A stretch of 36,661 nt of DNA from Spirochaetia bacterium (GCA_900770075.1 CAAGIZ010000186.1:1-36661); one strand, 5' to 3'. Shown: positions 1-9,061, numbered from the stretch's first letter. Program-made: numbers and translations. The notes: a model not told the origin generated them from the letters alone.

Positions 1-251
1 CACAGCTGTTCTTTTCCCCTGAAAAACGGTGGAACCTGAGTGCCAGCGCAGCAGAGAATTTTGGAGATGAGGCGGATAAGGTTCCTGTTTTGGATTTTGG
101 AGCAGGACTGAGGGTCGGAAAATCGATTCAACTTGCCCTGGAAGCAGAAGATATTATAAAATTGCTTACCGGAAAAACAAGGGCTTTTTCCGCCAGTCAG
201 TATGAACAGAGCTGCGGACACGTAACAGCCCTTGTAAAATTTCAGTTTTAA
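1..251 (+). CDS. C-terminal end of an outer-membrane beta-barrel protein (partial)
   Basis: The reading frame is open from the left edge (first full codon at 3) to a TAA at 249-251, so only the last 82 residues are present. The visible part has alternating polar and hydrophobic stretches, such as VPVLDFGAGLRVGKSIQLAL, and ends in VKFQF. A terminal aromatic residue after alternating strands is typical of proteins assembled by the BAM complex. It lies 37 bases before exbB on the same strand and may be co-transcribed with the energy-transducing genes. The family cannot be named because the N-terminus is outside the window. Confidence 0.6.
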   Translation, partial: QLFFSPEKRWNLSASAAENFGDEADKVPVLDFGAGLRVGKSIQLALEAEDIIKLLTGKTRAFSASQYEQSCGHVTALVKFQF

Positions 252-288
252 TGGCACCTCGAAAACGCTGTAAATTAATGGAGGAAAA

Positions 289-900
289 ATGTTTAACCTT
301 ATAAAATCAGGCGGAATTCTCATAATTCCCATAATTCTCTGCGGAATTGCTGCAACTTACATCATAATAGAAAGGCTCATCTATTTTAAAAACCTTCGGA
401 AAGCCGATGGGGTTTTAAAAGAACAGTTGAAGGAAGTCCTGCTAAAGAAAGATTACGATGCAGTCCAGGCACTTTGCATTGCCGCCGAAACGCCCTTTGC
501 ACAGGTTGTACGCAAGGCAGTTTCAGTCCGCACTCTGGAAGACTCTTATCTGAAAGAAATTGTGGAAACAGAGATGGAAGCGGTTATTCCTCAGTATGAA
601 CACAGCCTGACTCTTTTGGGAACTATTGCAAATATTTCCACACTTCTCGGTCTTTTTGGAACCGTAACGGGCAATATCAAGGCTTTCGGTGTTTTGGGGG
701 CTGGAGCAAGCATGGGAAATCCAGCGGTTCTTGCCGGTGCCATTGCCGAAGCGTTGGTTACAACGGCAGCCGGGCTTTTTGTTGCCATTCCTGCGATGAT
801 TTTTTCAAATTATTTTACCCGTCTGGTAAACAAGGAAATAGTCATTCTTGAGTCTTCCGTGACGGAAGTGGTTTTAAAACTGACAGGACACCTGCTTTAA
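289..900 (+). CDS. exbB: MotA/TolQ/ExbB family proton channel protein
   Basis: Inner-membrane proton-channel subunit that works with ExbD to energise TonB. The 203-residue length fits the family. Three hydrophobic segments are visible at about residues 8-28, 106-128 and 150-175. The last contains the family-like ALVTTAAGLFVAIPAMIF stretch, and the second contains the GLFGTVTGNIKAF loop typical of ExbB/TolQ. A clear GGAGG lies just before the ATG. Its stop overlaps the start of the exbD-like gene (TAATG), and exbD is followed by tonB. This order supports ExbB over TolQ or MotA, although TolQ-like use cannot be excluded by sequence. Confidence 0.9.
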   Translation: MFNLIKSGGILIIPIILCGIAATYIIIERLIYFKNLRKADGVLKEQLKEVLLKKDYDAVQALCIAAETPFAQVVRKAVSVRTLEDSYLKEIVETEMEAVIPQYEHSLTLLGTIANISTLLGLFGTVTGNIKAFGVLGAGASMGNPAVLAGAIAEALVTTAAGLFVAIPAMIFSNYFTRLVNKEIVILESSVTEVVLKLTGHLL

Positions 901-1304
901 TGAAGATACGGCGAAGAAAAAATACAGTTCCCGGAGTTGATTTAACTCCCATGATAGACGTGGTTTTTCAGTTGATTTTGTTTTTTCTTGTTTCTACAAC
1001 TTTTGCGGTTTTGCCTGCCATAAACGTAAATCTTCCTGAAAGCGAAACTTCTCAGGCTCAGCCGGTTGCAGGAATTACCGTTACTGCGACTTCTGACGGA
1101 AGGCTTTTTTTTAATGAAGAAAAAGTTACTGTTCAGACTTTGGACAAAAAACTGAAAAACTTTGACACTGAAGGGAAAAAACGTGAAGAATATCCCGTAA
1201 CTCTGGAAGCAGACGAAAAAGTGATGAACGGAACAATCATAAAAATTTTTGACGTTCTGCGGAAAAACGGCTTTGTTGCGGTGAACTTGAGGACAACTGA
1301 CTGA
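900..1304 (+). CDS. exbD: Biopolymer transport protein ExbD/TolR family
   Basis: Partner of ExbB in the proton-driven energiser complex. The 134-residue protein has a basic cytoplasmic start (KIRRRK), then DLTPMIDVVFQLILFFLVS. This matches the conserved ExbD transmembrane helix, and Asp20 in MIDVVF corresponds to the essential membrane aspartate. The rest is a small periplasmic domain. The start codon overlaps the exbB stop and the stop overlaps the tonB start (TGATG), so the three are very likely translationally coupled. Confidence 0.9.
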   Translation: MKIRRRKNTVPGVDLTPMIDVVFQLILFFLVSTTFAVLPAINVNLPESETSQAQPVAGITVTATSDGRLFFNEEKVTVQTLDKKLKNFDTEGKKREEYPVTLEADEKVMNGTIIKIFDVLRKNGFVAVNLRTTD

Positions 1305-2371
1305 TGACAAACTTGCAGAAAAAACAGAATCTGTGTGCTCTTGCCGGAACTGTTGCCGTCTGGATTTTGATTTTTATTCTCATACCTCTGGTTTCACTTT
1401 TGCCGGAGCGTCCTGTCTACAAAAGCGTTCAAATTACTCTTTCTGAAAAAACTGTGCCAAAACCTGCTGAAAAAAAACTGGAAAAAAGCGTTCAGCCGGT
1501 GAAATCGCTTCAGTCTCCTCAGAATGTGCCTCCTTCTGCGCCTCAATCTGACCAAAAATCTTCTAAAAACTCTGCCCAAAAGACAGAGGCTGAGACAAAA
1601 AAAACGCCGGTCAAAAAAAATGAAGGCTCCGCACAGAAAACTCCTGCGGCAAAAACTTCATCTGCACAGAAGGCTTCTTCAAAACCGGTATCTGAAAAAC
1701 CTGCCGTTCAGACCCTGCAAAAAAGCGTGGACGAACTAATGGCGGAACAGCGTTCTAAAAAAACAACTGCCACAAAAGAATTCGACTGGAGCCAGTTTGA
1801 AGACGAAGCGGTTGAAAACACTTCTAAAGCTTCCTCATCTTCGGTTCAGAAAGCATCCCCGGCTATTACAGATGTTTTTGAAGGTACGGCGGGAACTTCC
1901 GGCAAATCAGAAAGCACTCCTGTTGCCGCTACCAGCCGGACAGAACAGACAGGAACGGCTTCTGATTCGACTTCCAGGGCTTTGGAAAAAATTTCTTCGG
2001 CAGTTTACAGTTCAAATTCAACAAACGGAGTGGCTGCCAGTTCCACTGTAAAAAGTGCCGTTTCGTCAGACGGGAAAGTCACTTTTTTGATGGACGAAGG
2101 AAGCACCAGAACCCTGCTTGAACCGGCAAAACCCATCATTGAACTTTCTGCACAGGCGGCGTCTACAATTGATACGACAAAAAATCTCACCGTGCGCTTT
2201 ACGGTTCTGCCAAACGGACACGTGGACTTAAACAGCATAACCGTCACTCCCGGTGCCATTATTTCCCCGGCTGTTCAGAACGAAATTGCAGCCCAGATTT
2301 CTGTCTGGAGATTTAATCAGGATTCCTCTTCTGCGACGGCAAGTTTTCCATACAGAATTGAAAAACGGTAG
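1304..2371 (+). CDS. tonB: TonB-like energy transducer
   Basis: Periplasm-spanning protein that passes ExbB-ExbD energy to outer-membrane receptors. It has 355 residues: one membrane anchor at about 12-32, a long Lys/Ser/Pro/Ala-rich linker at about 45-250 that should be extended in the periplasm, and a C-terminal domain at about 265-355. That domain contains LTVRFTVLPNGHVDLNSITV and ends in FPYRIEKR, the layout of TonB C-terminal domains. It is the last gene of the exbB-exbD-tonB unit. The function call rests on this architecture and the neighbours, because TonB sequences diverge strongly. The outer-membrane protein ending at 251 could be a client, but that is inference. Confidence 0.82.
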   Translation: MTNLQKKQNLCALAGTVAVWILIFILIPLVSLLPERPVYKSVQITLSEKTVPKPAEKKLEKSVQPVKSLQSPQNVPPSAPQSDQKSSKNSAQKTEAETKKTPVKKNEGSAQKTPAAKTSSAQKASSKPVSEKPAVQTLQKSVDELMAEQRSKKTTATKEFDWSQFEDEAVENTSKASSSSVQKASPAITDVFEGTAGTSGKSESTPVAATSRTEQTGTASDSTSRALEKISSAVYSSNSTNGVAASSTVKSAVSSDGKVTFLMDEGSTRTLLEPAKPIIELSAQAASTIDTTKNLTVRFTVLPNGHVDLNSITVTPGAIISPAVQNEIAAQISVWRFNQDSSSATASFPYRIEKR

Positions 2372-2459
2372 GAAAATGAAGAATAGAAGCAAGCAAAAAG
2401 CCACCCGGATTTTAAAATTCTAAATTCTGGCTGTTTATGGCTTATTCCAACTGCCCCGA

Positions 2460-2488
2460 TTGTTCAACTTTTCTTTTTTCTTTATAAT
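2460..2488 (+). promoter_or_regulatory. Promoter of the HAD hydrolase gene, leaderless
   Basis: TTGTTC at 2460-2465 and a perfect TATAAT at 2483-2488, 17 bases apart. The ATG is at 2495, six bases after the -10 box, so the first transcribed base should be at or next to the start codon. No Shine-Dalgarno sequence is present. Confidence 0.7.
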
Positions 2489-2494
2489 AAAAAA

Positions 2495-3166
2495 ATGTTA
2501 GACGGAATTACAGCGATTGCTTTTGACATTGACGGAACCCTTTACTCTTCTCCTGAATTTTATCTTCGCATAATTCCCCATTTTCTGAAAAATTTTTCAT
2601 TCTATATAAAATACAATAAAATCAGAAATGTCCTTCATCACACGGCTCCTCTTCCTGATTTTTACGAGTATCAGGCCCGGCTTTTTGCTGAACTTACAGG
2701 CTCCTCTGTGGAAGACGCAAAAAAGAAAATTCAGTCGGTGGTCTATGACGGCCTTGAGCCTTATTTTAAAAAGATAAAGCCTTTCAAATATGTTGAAGAA
2801 ACTTTCCGACGGATAAAGGCTGCAGGATATAAAATTGCCATTCTTTCGGATTTTCCCCCGGAGCAGAAGGGGGACATCTGGGGACTTGCTCCTTACTGCG
2901 ATGTTATCCTTGGCAGTGAACAGTGCGGTGCCTTAAAACCTTCTGTCTTTCCGTTCGGAATCCTTGCAAACCAGCTGGGGGTAAAGAAAGAGCAGATCCT
3001 GTATGTGGGGAATTCCAGAAAGTACGATGTTTTGGGTGCAAAAAATGCCGGGATGATGAGTGCGTACATTATGCCCCTGTGGCGGAGAATTTTTCACTGT
3101 CCGCTAAAAGAAGCCGACATAAATTTTTCAAACTATCGTCAATTTGCAGAAATTGTGATAGAATAA
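2495..3166 (+). CDS. HAD-superfamily hydrolase
   Basis: Probable cytoplasmic phosphatase of the haloacid dehalogenase superfamily, 223 residues. Motif I is FDIDGTLYSS, with Asp11 the expected nucleophile and Asp13 the acid/base. Motif II is the ILSDFPPE serine. Motif III is the lysine in GALKPS. Motif IV includes YVGNSRKYDVLGAKNAGM. The helical insert at about 20-95 suggests a C1 cap. The substrate cannot be predicted from sequence. The gene has its own promoter, with TATAAT six bases before the ATG, and is followed 85 bases later by the coiled-coil gene. Confidence 0.88.
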   Translation: MLDGITAIAFDIDGTLYSSPEFYLRIIPHFLKNFSFYIKYNKIRNVLHHTAPLPDFYEYQARLFAELTGSSVEDAKKKIQSVVYDGLEPYFKKIKPFKYVEETFRRIKAAGYKIAILSDFPPEQKGDIWGLAPYCDVILGSEQCGALKPSVFPFGILANQLGVKKEQILYVGNSRKYDVLGAKNAGMMSAYIMPLWRRIFHCPLKEADINFSNYRQFAEIVIE

Positions 3167-3251
3167 AAGAACTTTGTGGAAGCCGTTTTTATCGGTTTTT
3201 ACCGGGGTTTCCTGTTTTTAGATTTAAAATTGGGTTTTTGGGTGGGTAAAA

Positions 3252-6200
3252 ATGACTTTTCTTGCAATTCTTGTTTCTACGGTTGTATCCGTGGCTGTTA
3301 TCTTTGTCCTGCGCTCTCTGGACAAAGACAGCAATTCATTGAACAAAGTAAAGCACTACACTGACGAGCGCATAAAACAGCTTAACGAGTATTTTAAGGA
3401 ACAGTCTTCAACTCTCAACGGTCTTTCTGCCGATTGGGAATCTCACCATACCACTGCCGTGGCCGCCGTAAACCGTATCGAAAAGCAGATTGCCGATTTT
3501 AAAACCATAAGTCAGGGGTTTGACGGTCAGTTTGAGGCGGTTTCCAATATTGCCAAAAAAATCGATGCCTATGGAAAGGTTCTCCGGGAATTGATGGAGA
3601 TGACTGACCGGGTTGAAGAAAATTTGCAGGCAGTAAAAAAAGAAAGTTCCGTAATCGAAAAACTGAATTCAAAAATTGAAGCCGGTAAAAAATCCGTGGA
3701 GGTAATAGAAGCAAAAATTCCTCAGATTGTAAAGGAATTCAGGACAAAAAATAACGAAAGCCTTCAGACTTTAGGTGCAGAACTCCTTTCTAAATATAAG
3801 GTCAGGGCAGATCAGATTGACGGTGCCGTTTCCCAGGCTTCAGAACAGACAGGCCGGCTTTTTGAAAAAATTGAAAAAGACATAAAACTTGCCTATGACA
3901 ATGCAGCTGCAAAGGCCTCTTCTCTGGAAGACGAGTCATTCAAAAAACTCAGGGAACAGATGGAACAGAAATCGGCTGTCCTGAAAAAATCTCTGGATGA
4001 CCTTTCTGCCCGGATTAATGCCGTTCAAAGTGCAAAATTTGCTGAAATTCAGAAACTGCTGGAACAGAAAAACTCTGCCTTTGCTGCCGAAATGAACGAA
4101 AAGACTGAAAATCTGGAAGCGGAATTCAGAAACAAGACGGGAGAACTGACCTCTTCTTTTGCCGTAAAGACAGAAAATTTTTCAAAATCCATGGAAACAA
4201 AGGTTTCCGCACTGGAAACTGCTTTTAACCAGCAGATAAAAGCTTTGGACGAGCAGATAAAAGTTCATGTTGCAAGCACCCGCAAGACTGCAGAAGACGT
4301 TAAGATACAGTCTGATGCCGCTGGAAAAAATCTTGAAGCCATGCGGGAAATTTTTGAAAAACAGACGGCAGAAATCCGCTCCCGCTACGGAAGCCTTTTT
4401 GAAGGAGCGGTCTCAAACGCTGAACAGAAGGAACTGGCTGCCCTGGAAAAATATCAGGAGATTGCAGAAAATCACCTCAAAGAATATAAAGAAAGGATTG
4501 AAGGCAAGATAAATGCCACTGAAAAAACAGTAAACAGTCGGGTTGCCCAGCTCAATTCGGATTTGAATGCTGCCGTAGAGCAGATTCAGGCTTCGATGAA
4601 CGACAGTCAAAGCGGTGCGGCTGCCACAGCCCAGAGAATAAAGGACGCTGCAGACGAGGCAAACGAAAAACTCAAGGGTTTTCAGGTTCAGGCAGACGAA
4701 AAAATGGCTGGAATCGACAAAATGCTCAGCGATACCATGACCAGACTTTCTGCTTCTTATGATGCAAAACAGACGGAACTGCTTGCCAACGTGGACAGAC
4801 AGCTCGAAGAATACCGGAACAATATGGAATACCGCCTTTCCAGCCTGCAGACTACGGCCGGCGACATAGACATCCTTGAAAAAAGCCTGCGTACCGCACT
4901 GGAACGCACCCAAAATGCAGTGGTATCAGACTTTAACCAGTTTTCAAAAAGTCAGAAAGAACAGCAGACGGCTTTTGAATCCGCCGTCAAGCGCAGCAAC
5001 GAGGATATTACCGCTCAAATTGAAAACCTTGAAAAAAATCTCGATTTGATAAGGGCAACTGCCAGCGACAACGTAAGTGCAACCCTTGCAGATTTTGAGG
5101 TAAAGTTCGGCGATGACCTTAAAAAACGCGGCGATTCCATAACCGAAGATTTGAATTCATGGAAGAACAACATGGATTCAAAACTGGCAGTTCTCAGTTC
5201 AGAATATGAAGGTTCCAGACGGGAATTGGAAAATCAGTACACGGAAAACCTTAAAAAACAGCTTGGTGAACTTTCCCTTAAAAACCAGACTCAGATTCAG
5301 TCTGTTCAGGGCGGAATTGACGCTTCGGCTGCGGATTTAAATCAAAAGCTTTCAGAAATCGCCCAGTCAGTAAAAAATTACACGGAAGAAAGCCGGAAAA
5401 AACTTCTGGAGGCCACGGAAGGTCAGGGCGACTTTATAAAAAATTCTCTGGACGCATACAGTCAGAGGATGAATGCTCAGCTTGAAAAATCTGAAAAAGA
5501 AACAAAACTGCGTCTTGAAGAACTGGCAGAAAACATCAGGGGGCATGCAGACACCAACCAGTCCGGAATTGATGCCATGCTGGGAGAATTCAACGTATGG
5601 CGGGGCCAGCTTAAAAATCAGTTTGAGCAGGCAAAAACCATGTTCAGCGAACAGTTTAACGGTGCCAGGGAATCTTCTGAGCAGAAAATTGCCGATTTTA
5701 AGGAAGAGTTAAAACAGAATATTGAAAATTTCCGGGCGGAAACAAAAAGCGAACAGACGGAACTGGTTCAGTCTGTGGAAAATCTCAAAAAAGATGTGGA
5801 AGATTCCATAAACTCTTACAGGGAGCGTTCTGAATCCATCGTTTCCCAGTTGAACAAATCTTACGAGGACATGCTCAACGATACCCAGCGGCGTGTAAGG
5901 GAACAGAGTGCAGATTCAGAAAAAAGCCTGCGGGATTTGCGTACAAAAATTCAGGAAGCAAATGAGGCAAATGATACCCGTCAGGCAGAACTGGTGATGA
6001 AGATGCAAAACGACGCTGCGGAACTTCAGACCCGCATGAGCGAAATTGACCGGGAAGTAAAGGCATTTTCTGCACAGATGCAGGTTTACCAGAAGGCAGA
6101 TCAGCTTAAAAACCAGCTGGAATCTCAGATTGAAGAACTTAAAAGCGAAATTTCCCGGGTTGAAAATTTCCGGGAATCCGTGGACGAGCTGTCCGCAAGT

Positions 6201-6962
6201 TTCAATTCCATCCAGAATTTAAACGAAGATGTAAATTCAAAACTGCAGAAGTTCAACAGCGAAAAAAGCAGAATCGATGGAATAGAAAAGAATTTTGCCC
6301 GGCTTGTTGAGTTAAGTTCAACCATGGATCAAAAAATCGAAGAACTTAATTCCACAAGCGACCAGCTTACTTCCATTCAACTTGATGTCCGCAAATTTCA
6401 GGAAACTCTGGGGGATATTTCCAACAGGTACGACCGTCTGGAAACCAAGGGCAGCCAGATAGAAGCCATTGCAGGCGAAGTGGACAAGACTTTTGAAAAC
6501 TTAAAGAGTCTGGAAGCCCGGCTCAACGACGCAAACCGCCACGCAGACAGCCTTCCGCGTCAGATTGAAGACGTACAGAAAAACATCGACAGTCTGGTAA
6601 GCAACCGTTCCAAGATAAGCGAAGCCGTGGAGCAGCTGTCTTCCCTTCAGAATATCCTGTCAGAAACGGAAGAGCGGGTAAAGCAGGTGCAGACCGGTCG
6701 GGAAGGAATTGCCCGTACGGAAACACGACTGCATACTTTGGAAACAGAAATCGAAAAAAAGATGGAACTTTTGCTCCAGATAACAAGACAGGACTTGAAG
6801 GACAATCCGGCTCCAAAAAAGGACGAAATTTCAATGGCAGACAGGGAAACTGTCATCACCCTGCACAGAAACGGCTGGTCAAACGAAGAAATTGCCCGAC
6901 GCATGAAGCGCAGCATTGGAGAAATAGACCTGCTCATCGAAGGAAACGGCTTTTTGAACTGA
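3252..6962 (+). CDS. Giant membrane-anchored coiled-coil protein with C-terminal HTH (SpiroCoCo-type)
   Basis: The 1236-residue protein has one N-terminal membrane segment (about residues 3-21, LAILVSTVVSVAVIFVL). It is then almost entirely Glu/Lys/Gln/Ala-rich heptad sequence, predicted to be a very long coiled coil. The last 45 residues break from this pattern: after a short linker, a helix-turn-helix-like unit reads ETVITLHRNGWSNEEIARRM followed by KRSIGEIDLLIEG, similar to sigma region 4-type repeats. This layout matches what I recall as the SpiroCoCo family, for which a cell-shape or periplasmic-flagella scaffold role has been considered but not settled. A filament lying along the membrane is inference. 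The start has a G-rich sequence (GGGTGGG) six bases upstream. Confidence 0.8.
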   Translation: MTFLAILVSTVVSVAVIFVLRSLDKDSNSLNKVKHYTDERIKQLNEYFKEQSSTLNGLSADWESHHTTAVAAVNRIEKQIADFKTISQGFDGQFEAVSNIAKKIDAYGKVLRELMEMTDRVEENLQAVKKESSVIEKLNSKIEAGKKSVEVIEAKIPQIVKEFRTKNNESLQTLGAELLSKYKVRADQIDGAVSQASEQTGRLFEKIEKDIKLAYDNAAAKASSLEDESFKKLREQMEQKSAVLKKSLDDLSARINAVQSAKFAEIQKLLEQKNSAFAAEMNEKTENLEAEFRNKTGELTSSFAVKTENFSKSMETKVSALETAFNQQIKALDEQIKVHVASTRKTAEDVKIQSDAAGKNLEAMREIFEKQTAEIRSRYGSLFEGAVSNAEQKELAALEKYQEIAENHLKEYKERIEGKINATEKTVNSRVAQLNSDLNAAVEQIQASMNDSQSGAAATAQRIKDAADEANEKLKGFQVQADEKMAGIDKMLSDTMTRLSASYDAKQTELLANVDRQLEEYRNNMEYRLSSLQTTAGDIDILEKSLRTALERTQNAVVSDFNQFSKSQKEQQTAFESAVKRSNEDITAQIENLEKNLDLIRATASDNVSATLADFEVKFGDDLKKRGDSITEDLNSWKNNMDSKLAVLSSEYEGSRRELENQYTENLKKQLGELSLKNQTQIQSVQGGIDASAADLNQKLSEIAQSVKNYTEESRKKLLEATEGQGDFIKNSLDAYSQRMNAQLEKSEKETKLRLEELAENIRGHADTNQSGIDAMLGEFNVWRGQLKNQFEQAKTMFSEQFNGARESSEQKIADFKEELKQNIENFRAETKSEQTELVQSVENLKKDVEDSINSYRERSESIVSQLNKSYEDMLNDTQRRVREQSADSEKSLRDLRTKIQEANEANDTRQAELVMKMQNDAAELQTRMSEIDREVKAFSAQMQVYQKADQLKNQLESQIEELKSEISRVENFRESVDELSASFNSIQNLNEDVNSKLQKFNSEKSRIDGIEKNFARLVELSSTMDQKIEELNSTSDQLTSIQLDVRKFQETLGDISNRYDRLETKGSQIEAIAGEVDKTFENLKSLEARLNDANRHADSLPRQIEDVQKNIDSLVSNRSKISEAVEQLSSLQNILSETEERVKQVQTGREGIARTETRLHTLETEIEKKMELLLQITRQDLKDNPAPKKDEISMADRETVITLHRNGWSNEEIARRMKRSIGEIDLLIEGNGFLN

Positions 6963-7030
6963 AAATAGGAAAAACTACCCGGGGCTTCAGTGTTTCCTTA
7001 GTTTGCCATTAAGATTTGCCGGGCGGGGCG

Positions 7031-8371
7031 TTATTTTGAAAGAAGGCAGGTTGCCCAGACTTCAACTGCCCGCCTTTGCCCTACGTCTCCCAGTTTTTCT
7101 CCGGTTTTTGCCTTTACAAAGACCTGGGATTTTTCTGCTTCCAGAATTTCTGCAATCGAAGCGATTACTTCTTCCCGCCGGGGCAGAAATTTCGGTTTTT
7201 CAAGGGCAATTACGCAGTCCAGGTTTTCAAGCTGCCAGCCTTCCGCCTTTATCCTTTCCCATACGGTTTTTAAAAGCATCCTGGAATCTGCATCCTTCCA
7301 CTGAGGCTCTTCCGGCGGAAAAAAAGAACCTATGTCTCCAAGACCGCAGGCACCTAAAAGAGCGTCAGTTACTGCATGGAGAAGGACATCTCCGTCCGAG
7401 TGTCCGGCTTCTCCCAGATCGCTTTCAAATTCTATGCCGCCCAGCATAAGGGGGCGTCCCGGAACAAGGGGGTGTTTGTCGTAGCCAAGACCTGTGCGAA
7501 TCATGGTTTGCTTCCTTTCTGCCGAAAAAATGTCTTCTTTATAGGTTATCTTTTTGTTTTTGCTGTCGCCTTCAGTGATTTTTACCCGTCCGGCCCCTGC
7601 AAAAATATCCCAAATTTCTGTGTCGTCGGTGTATTCCCTGTTTGAGGGTGCACTGTCTGCACTGTCTGCACTGTCTGCGGTGTCATAAATTCCTGCGGCC
7701 TTTTCGTGGGCTTTCAGAAGCGTGTCCAGCATAAAAACCTGAGGTGTCTGAACTGCTGACAGATTTTTTCTTACAAGATGTCTTTTTATAAATCCGTTTT
7801 CGTCGATTTCTTTCTGTGTGTCCGTAGGCTGAAGGCCGGGAGCCGAAGCACCGAATTTTTGTGCAGCAATGAAGGTATCTGTTATTGTTTTTTCCGTAAC
7901 AAAGGGGCGGGCGCCGTCGTGGATGAAAACCAGCGGACTGGAATTTTTAAAATGTTCTTTAACTTTTTTAAGGGCGTTAAAAACGCTGGCCTGCCTGCTT
8001 TCTCCTCCCGGAACAAAAATCAGTTTTTTGCCAGAGAGCAGTTCCTGCAGTTCCCTGTCGCAGAGAAGGGCATTGCGGCATTTTTGTTCTGCCGGCACAC
8101 ACACACCTGCTGAATTTTTGTCAGAGTCTTTTTTTTCAGGAAAGGTTACGGCAACCAGAGAAAAGGGCAGGGTTTTTAAAAAAGCCTTTACCGCCGTCGA
8201 AAGTACAGTACCGCCTTCAAGGGGCAGGTATTCTTTCTTGATTCCACCCATCCTTGTGGAAGAACCGGCCGCAGTTACGATAAGAGCCGGTCCTTCATTT
8301 TCTGCCTTCAGTGGCGAAGTTACATTCAAAAGCTCCGTCTGGAAAGCCAGAGATTGCCTGTTATTCGTCAT
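7031..8371 (-). CDS. ispDF: Bifunctional IspD-IspF (CDP-ME synthase / MECDP synthase)
   Basis: Two non-consecutive enzymes of the MEP isoprenoid pathway in one 446-residue chain. The IspD part (about 28-285) shows the nucleotide-binding start LIVTAAGSSTRMGGIKKEYL and the later motifs VPGGESRQASV, FIHDGARPFV and LSAVQTPQVF. The IspF part (about 289-446) begins MIRTGLGYDKHPL, where Asp and His are metal ligands. It continues with GEAGHSDGDVLLHAVTDALL, GDIGSFFPP and AKTGEKLGDVG. The linker carries an ADS repeat. The start is placed at 8371, which follows a GGAG and overlaps the carD end by 11 bases. Longer versions reach back into the carD acidic tail and look artificial. It is co-transcribed with carD. 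Confidence 0.93.
   Translation of the reverse strand: MTNNRQSLAFQTELLNVTSPLKAENEGPALIVTAAGSSTRMGGIKKEYLPLEGGTVLSTAVKAFLKTLPFSLVAVTFPEKKDSDKNSAGVCVPAEQKCRNALLCDRELQELLSGKKLIFVPGGESRQASVFNALKKVKEHFKNSSPLVFIHDGARPFVTEKTITDTFIAAQKFGASAPGLQPTDTQKEIDENGFIKRHLVRKNLSAVQTPQVFMLDTLLKAHEKAAGIYDTADSADSADSAPSNREYTDDTEIWDIFAGAGRVKITEGDSKNKKITYKEDIFSAERKQTMIRTGLGYDKHPLVPGRPLMLGGIEFESDLGEAGHSDGDVLLHAVTDALLGACGLGDIGSFFPPEEPQWKDADSRMLLKTVWERIKAEGWQLENLDCVIALEKPKFLPRREEVIASIAEILEAEKSQVFVKAKTGEKLGDVGQRRAVEVWATCLLSK
7652..7678 (+). repeat. Three tandem 9-bp units within ispDF
   Basis: ACTGTCTGC is repeated three times head to tail. On the coding strand this gives the peptide ADSADSADS in the linker between the IspD and IspF domains, where length change should be tolerated. 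Nine-base units keep the frame. Confidence 0.9.
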
Positions 8372-9026
8372 CGTCTCCGTCGTCATCTGAATCGTCAGCC
8401 TCATCATCGGAGTCATCGGAGTCATCAGAATCGTCGTCATCGTTCAGGGAATCAGACCCTCCGCCCAAATCGTCTCCGAATTCGTCATCATCGTCTTCGT
8501 CGTCAATCTGAATAATCTTTTTTTCGTGAAGAGCATTGAGAGGCTCAAGTTTTGCATGGAACATGGCTTCCACTTCTTTTACTGGAATTCCCATGGCAAT
8601 GGCAATTTCGTCAGCCAGAAGCTTGCGTGCAGTGTCGTAAAGTTTGCGCTCCTGAATAGGCAGTTCCTTTACCTTTGACCGGTGATAGAGGGTTCGGACA
8701 ATGTTCGTTATGTCTTCAATGCTTCCTTTTTTAAGAAGGTTCAGATTGTCCTGATACCGCTGTTTCCAGTCAGAAGTTACCGATTCCACCGGCTGCCCCA
8801 AAAGTTCAAGGGATTTCTGGGCATCATCCGCCGAAACAATCTTTCTGATTCCCAGTTTATCGGCATTTGCCACAGGAACCATCACAATCATATCCGAAAC
8901 TTCAAGATAAATTCTGTAATACTGAACAGTCTGGTCACCGTTTTTTCTTTCAAAAATCTCTTTGATTTCACCAACACCCTGAGCAGGGTAAACCACTTTT
9001 TCGTTAAGAGAAAATTCTGTACTCAT
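8361..9026 (-). CDS. carD: CarD family transcriptional regulator with acidic tail
   Basis: RNA-polymerase-binding regulator that stabilises open complexes in CarD-family members. The protein has 221 residues. The N-terminal Tudor-like RNAP-interaction domain contains NEKVVYPAQGVGEIKEI. It is followed by a helical DNA-contacting region (about 70-160) with DWKQRYQDNLNLLKKGSI. The last 50 residues are nearly all Asp, Glu and Ser. The start is set at MSTEF because a consensus promoter ends six bases before it, while upstream in-frame codons would lie inside that promoter. The tail overlaps the start of ispDF. Family members are usually about 160-170 residues, so the tail is the extra part. Confidence 0.92.
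   Translation of the reverse strand: MSTEFSLNEKVVYPAQGVGEIKEIFERKNGDQTVQYYRIYLEVSDMIVMVPVANADKLGIRKIVSADDAQKSLELLGQPVESVTSDWKQRYQDNLNLLKKGSIEDITNIVRTLYHRSKVKELPIQERKLYDTARKLLADEIAIAMGIPVKEVEAMFHAKLEPLNALHEKKIIQIDDEDDDDEFGDDLGGGSDSLNDDDDSDDSDDSDDEADDSDDDGDDDE
8364..8515 (-). repeat. Asp/Ser codon repeat tract in the carD tail
   Basis: The coding strand is a run of GAT/GAC/TCC/GAG codons with near-identical 9-base units encoding DDSDDSDD-like sequence. This is a low-complexity tract prone to gain or loss of in-frame units. Confidence 0.8.
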
Positions 9027-9032
9027 ACGATG

Positions 9033-9061
9033 ATTATACCATAAATTTTCAGAAAATTCAA
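9033..9061 (-). promoter_or_regulatory. carD-ispDF promoter, leaderless
   Basis: Read on the minus strand: TTGAAT (9061-9056), 17-base spacer, TATAAT (9038-9033) preceded by TGG as an extended -10. Six bases then separate it from the carD ATG at 9026. No Shine-Dalgarno sequence fits in the leader. Confidence 0.78.

Noticed and set aside
8372..8440. N-terminal extension of ispDF to 8440
   Set aside because: The added residues (MTTILMTPMTPMM...) are a frame-shifted reading of the carD Asp/Ser repeat. The start at 8371 has a GGAG and a normal IspD beginning.
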